Source: Actinomadura syzygii
Lineage (GTDB): Bacteria; Actinomycetota; Actinomycetes; Streptosporangiales; Streptosporangiaceae
Length of the DNA stretch: 64,000 bases
Direction: 5' to 3'
Assembly (NCBI RefSeq): GCF_008085905.1
Contig: NZ_VSFF01000006.1
Location: 124,001 to 188,000 of the forward strand
Within the stretch, counting starts at the first letter, position 1. Each line of letters begins with the position of its first letter. Both the position numbers and the translations under genes were made by a program. Under the pieces are notes generated by a model that worked only from the letters and a program-made list of their open reading frames with translations, had not been told where the DNA came from and did not search any database. Of this stretch, positions 58,422 through 64,000 are shown piece after piece.

Positions 58422-58939
58422 TCGGCGGGACCCTCGCAGGACACCGCGACCGCAGAACGCTTCCCGTTCCTCGCCGCCGGAGGGTTCTCCCCCCGGTAGA
58501 GGATCTTGGTCGTGACCTCCTGATATCCGAGGTCGGAGTAGAACCGCTGGGCATGGGTGTTGACGGTGTCGGTCGTCCATTCGACACGGCTGCACCCGTG
58601 CTCGGCCGCCTTCTCGAAAACGGCCTGCATGAGAATGACGCCGATGCCGGCCCCCCTGCGCGAGCCGGTCACGTACAGCTCTTTGAGATACAGGCTGCTG
58701 GTGAATCCGACGGCGGGCCAATGGAAGGACCAGGACGCGAGCCCCACCGCGTCGTCGCCGTCGAAGGCGAGGAGCACGCGGGCCGCGGGCGTTTCCCCGA
58801 ACAGCGCCTGCCGCACCTGCTCGGTGCGTTCTTCGAGCGTCCCTTGGAGGGTGGCGCCGTAGAAGAGGTACATCTCCTCCAGCAGCGCGCGGACGGCGGG
58901 GACGTGCTCGGGGGTCGCGGCGGCCACGGTCACCGTCAC
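58415..58939 (-). CDS. GNAT family N-acetyltransferase
   Basis: This 174-residue protein has the acetyl-CoA binding motif A in LYVTGSRRGAGIGVILMQAVFEKA (R-R-G-A-G-I-G), preceded by strand LYLKELYV, and ends with the motif B region VNTHAQRFYSDLGYQEV. The substrate is unknown. GTG at 58939 was chosen because AGGAGG lies eight bases upstream. It is 43 bases downstream of the ABC ATPase gene on the same strand and could be transcribed with it. Confidence 0.85.
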   Translation of the reverse strand: MTVTVAAATPEHVPAVRALLEEMYLFYGATLQGTLEERTEQVRQALFGETPAARVLLAFDGDDAVGLASWSFHWPAVGFTSSLYLKELYVTGSRRGAGIGVILMQAVFEKAAEHGCSRVEWTTDTVNTHAQRFYSDLGYQEVTTKILYRGENPPAARNGKRSAVAVSCEGPAEP

Positions 58940-58982
58940 TTGGAATGCCTCCTGATCTCGGGGGGTCGGGTTGGGGCCGGTC

Positions 58983-60770
58983 TTATCCGGGGACTTCGCT
59001 CGTCTCGGCGTCGGGACGGTCGACCTCAAGGGTGTCGGCCAGAAGCCCTCGGGTGTAGGCGTGCTCCGGCGCGCTGAGCACCGACTCGACCTCTCCCGAC
59101 TCCACGACGCGCCCCTGGCTGAGGACGACGACGCGGTCGCCGATGCTGCGCACGACGGCGAGGTCGTGGGTGATGAACACCATGCTCAGCCCGTCGTTCT
59201 GCAGCGAGCGAAGCAGTTCGACGACGGACGCCTGAACGGAGACGTCGAGCCCCGACGTGACCTCGTCGCAGATCAGCAGCTTGGGGTCGCAGGCGAGCGC
59301 GCGGGCGATGGCCACCCGCTGGCGCTGGCCGCCGGACAGCTCGGCGGGGTAGCGGTCCGCGAGCCGCCACGGGATCTCCACGCGCTCAAGGGCCTCCTGG
59401 GCCTTGGCGCGGGCGGCCTTGCCGCGATCTCCGTAGAAGTGCTTCAGCGGCACCATCACCGAGGTCGCGACCGTCTCGCGGGGGTTCAGCGAGCCGTAGG
59501 GGTTCTGGAAGACGTACTGCATCTGCTGCTTGATGGCCTTGGACCGGTCCCGCAGCCGCAGCGGAAGCGGCTTCCCGTCCATCTCCATCACGCCGGTCTG
59601 GGATTCGTGCAGGCCGATCAGACAGCGGGACATGGTCGTCTTGCCGCTGCCCGACTCGCCCACGATCCCGACGCACTCGCCCGGAGCCACGTCGAAGGAG
59701 AGGTCGAACAGGACCTGCGTCCGGTCGTAGGAGGCGTTCAGGTTCCGCACGCTCAGCACGGACGCCCTGCCCTCCTCGCGGCTCTCGATCCGCCGCAGCG
59801 GCTCCTTGACCTGGCACGTCTGGTTCTGCCGGACGTGCTCGACGCGCACGCAGCGCGCCGCGCCGCCGGTGGGCGCGGTGACCAGCGCGGGCACGGCCTC
59901 CCGGCAGCGGTCCTCGGCGTACGCGCAGCGGTCCGCGAACACGCACCCCTCGAACTTGGCCCCCGCCGCCGGCGACCGGCCGGGGATCGGGACGAGCGGC
60001 AGCCGCTGCCGCGTCGACGGCACCGATTCGAGCAGCGCGATGGAGTAGGGGTGCGCGGCGGTGAGCAGGACCTCGTCGCGCGTCCCGGTCTCCAGCACCT
60101 GCCCCGCGTACATCACGGTCACCAGGTCGCCGACCGCGCCGACGACCGCGAGGTCGTGCGAGACGAAGACGGCGGCCATGCCGTTGTCCGAGCAGAGGCG
60201 GCCGACCATCTCCAGGACGCGCGCCTGGGTGGAGACGTCCAGCCCGGTCGTGGGCTCGTCGAAGACGATCAGCTTCGGGCCCTTCGACACGGCCATGGCG
60301 ATCGCCACCCGCTGCTGCTGCCCGCCCGACAGCTCCTGCGGGTGGCGGCGCAGGAACGCGTCGTCCGAGGGCAGGCCGACGGCCTTGAGGACCTCGCGGA
60401 TCCGCGGCAGGTTCTCCTTCCTGCCGCCGAGCATCCCCTCGGTGAGCTGGGTCCCGATCCGCATCGCCGGGTTGAGCGCCGTCGCGGGGTCCTGCGGGAC
60501 GAAGCCGATGAGCTTCTTGCGCGCCTCGCGCAGCTCGTTCCGGCCGAGCGCGAGGAGGTCGACGCCGCCGACCACGACCTTGCCGCCGACGATGTTCGCG
60601 CCGCGCTTGGCGAAGCCGAGCAGGGCGAGCGCGACCGTGCTCTTCCCCGAGCCCGACTCGCCGACGAGGCCCATGACCTGCCCGCTCTCCAGGGCGAACG
60701 ACACGTCGTCGACGATCACGCTGCCGTCGTCGAGCGCGACGGTGAGCCCGGTGACTTCGACCGCGTTCAT
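58983..60770 (-). CDS. Peptide/nickel-type ABC transporter ATPase, two ATPase domains fused
   Basis: This 595-residue protein contains two complete nucleotide-binding domains. The first has Walker A GESGSGKST (about 37-45), signature LSGGQQQR and Walker B LIVFDEPTT. The second has GESGSGKTT, LSGGQRQR and LLICDEVTS. Between them lies the oligopeptide/dipeptide C-terminal domain with four cysteines (GCVFADRCAYAEDRC...RCVRVE). This corresponds to DppD and DppF joined. It overlaps the permease stop by ATGA and completes the transporter. Confidence 0.92.
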   Translation of the reverse strand: MNAVEVTGLTVALDDGSVIVDDVSFALESGQVMGLVGESGSGKSTVALALLGFAKRGANIVGGKVVVGGVDLLALGRNELREARKKLIGFVPQDPATALNPAMRIGTQLTEGMLGGRKENLPRIREVLKAVGLPSDDAFLRRHPQELSGGQQQRVAIAMAVSKGPKLIVFDEPTTGLDVSTQARVLEMVGRLCSDNGMAAVFVSHDLAVVGAVGDLVTVMYAGQVLETGTRDEVLLTAAHPYSIALLESVPSTRQRLPLVPIPGRSPAAGAKFEGCVFADRCAYAEDRCREAVPALVTAPTGGAARCVRVEHVRQNQTCQVKEPLRRIESREEGRASVLSVRNLNASYDRTQVLFDLSFDVAPGECVGIVGESGSGKTTMSRCLIGLHESQTGVMEMDGKPLPLRLRDRSKAIKQQMQYVFQNPYGSLNPRETVATSVMVPLKHFYGDRGKAARAKAQEALERVEIPWRLADRYPAELSGGQRQRVAIARALACDPKLLICDEVTSGLDVSVQASVVELLRSLQNDGLSMVFITHDLAVVRSIGDRVVVLSQGRVVESGEVESVLSAPEHAYTRGLLADTLEVDRPDAETSEVPG

Positions 60771-61651
60771 GAACGAGTCCCTTCGGTGCGGCCGATCACC
60801 CGCGCGGCGCCTTCGGCGAAGAGGTTGCCGCCGATCGTGAACAGGGCGACGCAGACGGCGGGGATGAAGACGGCGAGCGGCTGGATCGCGAGGCCGTCCT
60901 TGTTCTCGCTGACCATGAGCCCCCAGTCGGAGGCGGGCGGCTGGACGCCGAAGCCGAGGAAGCTCAGCGAGGCGAGGCCGACGACCGACCACATGAGCCG
61001 CAGCCCGATCTCCACCATGAGCGGGGAGGTCACGCTCGGCAGCACCTCCCGCATGAGGATGTGCCGGGACGAGAGCCCGACCGTCCGCGCCCACATGACG
61101 TGCTCGCGCCGCATCACCGGACGCGCCGAGCCGCGCATCACGCGCGCCATCCCGGGTGTGAGGCCGATCGCCACGAGGACCACCAGGATCCACCGGCTCG
61201 GCCCGACCATCGAGATGAACAGGATCGCCATGATGATCGTCGGGAACGTCAGCAGCACGTCGACGACCCGCATGAGGAGCATGTCGACGATCCCGCCCGC
61301 GAAGGCCGCGACCAGCCCGATCGTGGTGCCGAGCGCGACGCCGAGGGCCGTGGCGGCGATGGCCATCCAGGTCAGGTTGGCTCCGCCGCTGAGGATGCGC
61401 GAGACGATGTCCCGGCCCAGCGAGTCCGCGCCGAGCAGCAGCCCGTCGCCGGGCGGCGCGTACGGCTTCGCCATCACGGCGGTCGGCGAGTGCGGCGCGA
61501 GGAAGGGGCCGACGATCGCGAAGACGATCATCGTCAGCAGCATGATCAGGCCGAGCCTGGTCTGCCGGGAGGTCAGGACGCGGCGGGTGAGGTTCTTCGG
61601 CGGAGCCTGCACCTCCTGCTCCCCTTGCTCCCTGGGTCGCGTTCGGATCAT
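60767..61651 (-). CDS. Peptide/nickel-type ABC transporter permease (DppC-like)
   Basis: This 294-residue protein has about six membrane segments, a short cytoplasmic N-terminus, the periplasmic GADSLGRDIVSRIL signature of DppC/OppC permeases and the EAA-type loop (MRGSARPVMRREHVMWARTVGLSSRHIL). AAGGAG lies eight bases upstream of ATG 61651; an in-frame ATG at 61675 that overlaps the preceding permease stop is the alternative and would add eight residues. Confidence 0.9.
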   Translation of the reverse strand: MIRTRPREQGEQEVQAPPKNLTRRVLTSRQTRLGLIMLLTMIVFAIVGPFLAPHSPTAVMAKPYAPPGDGLLLGADSLGRDIVSRILSGGANLTWMAIAATALGVALGTTIGLVAAFAGGIVDMLLMRVVDVLLTFPTIIMAILFISMVGPSRWILVVLVAIGLTPGMARVMRGSARPVMRREHVMWARTVGLSSRHILMREVLPSVTSPLMVEIGLRLMWSVVGLASLSFLGFGVQPPASDWGLMVSENKDGLAIQPLAVFIPAVCVALFTIGGNLFAEGAARVIGRTEGTRS

Positions 61652-61671
61652 GGCCGACGCTCCTTCGTCTG

Positions 61672-62694
61672 TCATCGGGACTTGTTCAGGGTTCCGAGCA
61701 CGTCGGCGAGCTGGTTGAAGCAGAAGAACGCGGCCGCCATGAGCATGATGATCGCCTGGACCATCGGCAGGTCGTGGCCGGCGACGGCGTCCACGAGCGC
61801 CGAGCCGATGCCGGGATAGCCGAACAGGTACTCGATCACGACCGAGCCCGCGATCGTGTAGGCGGCCATGATGCTCGCCGCCGGGATGCTCGGCGCGAGC
61901 GCGTTCGGCAGCGCGTGCCGGAACAGGATCCGCCGCGTCGACAGGCCCTTGATGGTCGCGAGCTGGACGTACTCGCTCTCCAGCACGTCGATGAAGGAGA
62001 CCCGCACGAGGCGCGAGAGGTAGGTGACCCCGACGAGCGTCATGACCGCGAGGGGCATGATGAGCTGCTTCGGATGCTGCCAGGGCGCGTCCCCCGGCGG
62101 GATCAGCGAGACCGGCGGCAGGACCTTGAAGACGACGGTGCCGAACACGGCGATCACGAGGCTGCCGAGGACGAAGTCCGGCGTCGCCGTCACGACGAGC
62201 GAGGTGCCGAGGTAGGACCGGTCGAAGAACCTGTCCCGGAAGACGGCCGCGAGCAGGCCGACCAGGAGGGACAGCGGCAGGATGAGGATCATCGCGATGA
62301 CGGTCAGCGTCGCGGAGTTGAAGATCCGCTCGGACAGGAGCTCGGACACGGGCTGCCCGCTGACCAGCGAGTTGCCCATGTTCCCGGTGAGGACGTTGCC
62401 CAGCCAGTCCCAGTACTGGGTGAGCAGCGGCTCGTCGAGCCCCATGTTCTTGTTGAGCTGGGCGATCTGGTCGGCGGTCGCCCCGGCGCCGAGGATGATG
62501 TGCGCGACGTCGCCGGGCATCGCCTGCGTCGCCACGAAGACGATCACGGAGATGCACCACAGGGTCACCACGCCCATCAGCCCGCGCTGGACGATGAGCC
62601 ACGCGATGGTGGCCCGCCGGTTTCGGCGGCGGCTCGGGGCCTTGACAGGCTCGACCGCGTCGATCGCCTGTTTGGTCGTCATCTCAGTGGCCAT
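61672..62694 (-). CDS. Peptide/nickel-type ABC transporter permease (DppB-like)
   Basis: This 340-residue protein has a first helix after a basic start (RRRNRRATIAWLIVQRGLMGVVTLWCISVIVFVATQAMPGDVA), which is the classic DppB opening, then five more helices and the EAA loop VRVSFIDVLESEYVQLATIKGLSTRRILFRHALPNAL. It forms the membrane channel with the downstream DppC-like protein. The start is ATG 62694; ATG 62682 is also possible. A hairpin separates it from the binding-protein gene, so permease expression may be lower. Confidence 0.9.
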   Translation of the reverse strand: MATEMTTKQAIDAVEPVKAPSRRRNRRATIAWLIVQRGLMGVVTLWCISVIVFVATQAMPGDVAHIILGAGATADQIAQLNKNMGLDEPLLTQYWDWLGNVLTGNMGNSLVSGQPVSELLSERIFNSATLTVIAMILILPLSLLVGLLAAVFRDRFFDRSYLGTSLVVTATPDFVLGSLVIAVFGTVVFKVLPPVSLIPPGDAPWQHPKQLIMPLAVMTLVGVTYLSRLVRVSFIDVLESEYVQLATIKGLSTRRILFRHALPNALAPSIPAASIMAAYTIAGSVVIEYLFGYPGIGSALVDAVAGHDLPMVQAIIMLMAAAFFCFNQLADVLGTLNKSR

Positions 62695-62806
62695 TGGCAA
62701 CAATCCCGTTCAACGTGTCCGGTCGCCGTTTGGTTGGAGGGTGTCCGCTTGTGACTGCCGCTTGTGACCGTCCGGTCCGAGCGACGCCCGGGGGCGGCCG
62801 CCGCCG

Positions 62807-62859
62807 GAACCGGAGACCGCTCCTGGCCCGTCCAGGCCAGGGAGGGCGATCTCCGGTTC
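62807..62859 (-). terminator. Long interrupted hairpin after the binding-protein gene
   Basis: Outer arms 62807-62816 and 62850-62859 and inner arms 62822-62828 and 62835-62841 pair in register around a small loop. It starts 20 bases past the stop of the minus-strand substrate-binding-protein gene. It probably causes partial termination so that binding protein exceeds permease. Confidence 0.6.
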
Positions 62860-62878
62860 GCGGACACGGCCTACCTGA

Positions 62879-64000
62879 TCAGTCGATGGTGACCTTGGTG
62901 AAGTCGTACAGGTTCCCCGAGGGGAACTCGGGGACGAGGCCCTTCACCTTGGACGAGTACACGCTCACCGTGGGGTTCGTGGCGGCGAGGATACTCGCGC
63001 CCCGCTCGTACTCGATCTTCTTCATCTGCTTCTCGATGTCGCACTGCTCCGTCGCGTCGGAGGTCGCGTAGAGCTTCTTCGCCAGCGACTCGAACTCGGG
63101 GTCGTGCCAGTGCGTGTGGTTGAGCGCGTTGTCCTTGCTGATGATCTCCGGCACGCCCTCAAGGTAGGGGCGGGTGTCGTAGCCGGTGTAGAAGGTCCGC
63201 TCACCCCACTTCTCGAGGTAGGCGCCCAGCTCCATCTTCTGGACCTTGATGTTCACGCCGATCTTCTTGGCGTCCTCGGCCAGGATCTGGACGAGCTGGA
63301 GCATGCCCGGCTTGTTCGCCGCGGTCTCCAGGCTGATGCTGAGGTTCGACTTGCCCGCGTCCGCGAGCAGCTTCTTGGCCTGCGGAAGGTCCTGCTGCCG
63401 CTGCGGGACGTCCGGAACGCACTGGTCGAAGCCGGAGTGGTCGTTCGCCAGCTCCCCGAGGCCGTCGAAGGCGTTGGACAGCGCGAGCTTGCGGTCGAGG
63501 ATCAGCCGCATCGCCTGCCGGACGCGCACGTCGTTGAACGGCGCCACGTCGGCCCGCATGCCGATGCTGACCTTCAGGTTGACGTCGCTCTTCATGACCT
63601 TCAGACCCGGCGTCTTCTCGATCGTCGGAAGCGAGGTCTGCAGGATGTTCGAGCTGGCGTCGATCTGGCCGCCGATGATCGCGTTGGTCGACGCCTCCGC
63701 GGTCTTGAAGCTGATGACCTTGACCTTGTCGACCTTCGGCTTCGTCCCCCAGTAGCCGTCGAACCGCTTGACGGTCGTCTCGCGGCCGGGTGAGAACGCG
63801 ACGAGGCTGAACGGGCCCGTCCCCATCGCCTGCTCGGGCGTGGACCCCTTCTTGTAGAAGATGATGTTGCTGTTGGTGACGGCGAACTCGAACGGCCCGT
63901 ACGGCTTGTCCAGCTTGAACTTCACCGTCAGGTCGTCGACCTTCTCGATGCCCTTGGGGTCCATGAAGTCGACGTAGTTGCGCTCGATGAGCGCGTTCTT
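62879..64000 (-). CDS. ABC transporter substrate-binding protein, family 5 (5' part outside window)
   Basis: The frame is open to the window edge, so the signal peptide and first part are missing; 373 residues are visible. They match the C-terminal two thirds of SBP_bac_5 (dipeptide/oligopeptide/nickel) proteins: LTVKFKLDKPYGPFEF, GTGPFSLVAFSPGRETTVKRFDGYWG, VRQAMRLILDRKLAL and QILAEDAKKIGVNIKVQKMELGAYLEKW. It delivers the substrate to the permeases encoded next to it. The ligand cannot be read from sequence. Its position next to the heterocycle-catabolism island is suggestive only. Confidence 0.9.
   Translation of the reverse strand, partial: KNALIERNYVDFMDPKGIEKVDDLTVKFKLDKPYGPFEFAVTNSNIIFYKKGSTPEQAMGTGPFSLVAFSPGRETTVKRFDGYWGTKPKVDKVKVISFKTAEASTNAIIGGQIDASSNILQTSLPTIEKTPGLKVMKSDVNLKVSIGMRADVAPFNDVRVRQAMRLILDRKLALSNAFDGLGELANDHSGFDQCVPDVPQRQQDLPQAKKLLADAGKSNLSISLETAANKPGMLQLVQILAEDAKKIGVNIKVQKMELGAYLEKWGERTFYTGYDTRPYLEGVPEIISKDNALNHTHWHDPEFESLAKKLYATSDATEQCDIEKQMKKIEYERGASILAATNPTVSVYSSKVKGLVPEFPSGNLYDFTKVTID

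Noticed and set aside
1..64000. tRNA genes, rRNA, CRISPR arrays, insertion sequences and attachment sites
   Set aside because: None could be recognised; no spaced direct repeats, transposase motifs or cloverleaf-like segments were seen by eye.

Overview
The window is high-GC DNA (about 70 percent by eye), dense with genes that often overlap by 4 bases (ATGA or GTGA). It carries Lrp/AsnC and PucR regulators, DUF4360 secreted proteins and an actinomycete-type HATPase-like protein. Together these point to a soil actinomycete, probably a Streptosporangiales/Thermomonosporaceae-like genus such as Actinomadura. That placement is an inference. I saw no rRNA, tRNA, CRISPR array, transposase or replication origin.

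1-12.4 kb (plus strand) is a tightly overlapping biosynthetic operon. It holds the end of a TPR-type regulator, two short LanB-like proteins without an elimination domain (peptide aminoacyl-tRNA ligase, PEARL, type), a cysteine-poor protein between them, a TldD/TldE-like protease pair, a glycine-oxidase-like flavoprotein, a VOC protein, an FMN reductase-like flavoprotein and an O-methyltransferase. The set resembles pathways that build small molecules on the C-terminus of a scaffold peptide (pyrroloquinoline alkaloids). The scaffold gene is not in the window.

12.4-18.4 kb holds a P-loop kinase, an Lrp regulator and a minus-strand operon of GlnT-like ligase, DUF1116 protein, APC permease and class-I amidotransferase-type hydrolase. 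This is an amine or gamma-glutamyl utilisation module. 18.8-22.2 kb encodes three secreted proteins: a DUF4360 protein, a seven-bladed propeller and a DAWAVG-repeat protein. The last two each end in a strong hairpin close to the stop codon, and a third strong hairpin lies beyond the DUF4360 gene.

22.4-40.4 kb is an 18-kb minus-strand operon of six very large, tightly packed genes: a subtilase without signal peptide, a 1528-residue beta-rich DUF6603-type protein ending in Kelch repeats, a free Kelch propeller, and three uncharacterised proteins of 1066, 1748 and 619 residues. I regard this as one of the best candidates for an undescribed system.

40.5-42.7 kb has a BBE-type flavoprotein and a second DUF4360 protein. 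42.8-57.6 kb is a divergent catabolic island. On the minus strand are HyuA, HyuB, a four-component soluble diiron monooxygenase (alpha, gamma, Rieske, coupling and beta subunits) and PucR. On the plus strand are a small HATPase-like protein, an NCS1 permease with a zinc-ribbon tail, a succinate-semialdehyde-type dehydrogenase and the ferredoxin reductase that probably serves the monooxygenase. The two arms face each other across an 82-bp gap-free inverted duplication that looks like twin promoters. A likely role is import, hydroxylation, ATP-driven ring opening and aldehyde oxidation of a nitrogen heterocycle or lactam.

57.7-64 kb has a DUF305 lipoprotein, a GNAT acetyltransferase and a peptide/nickel-type ABC transporter (substrate-binding protein cut by the window edge, two permeases, fused double ATPase).
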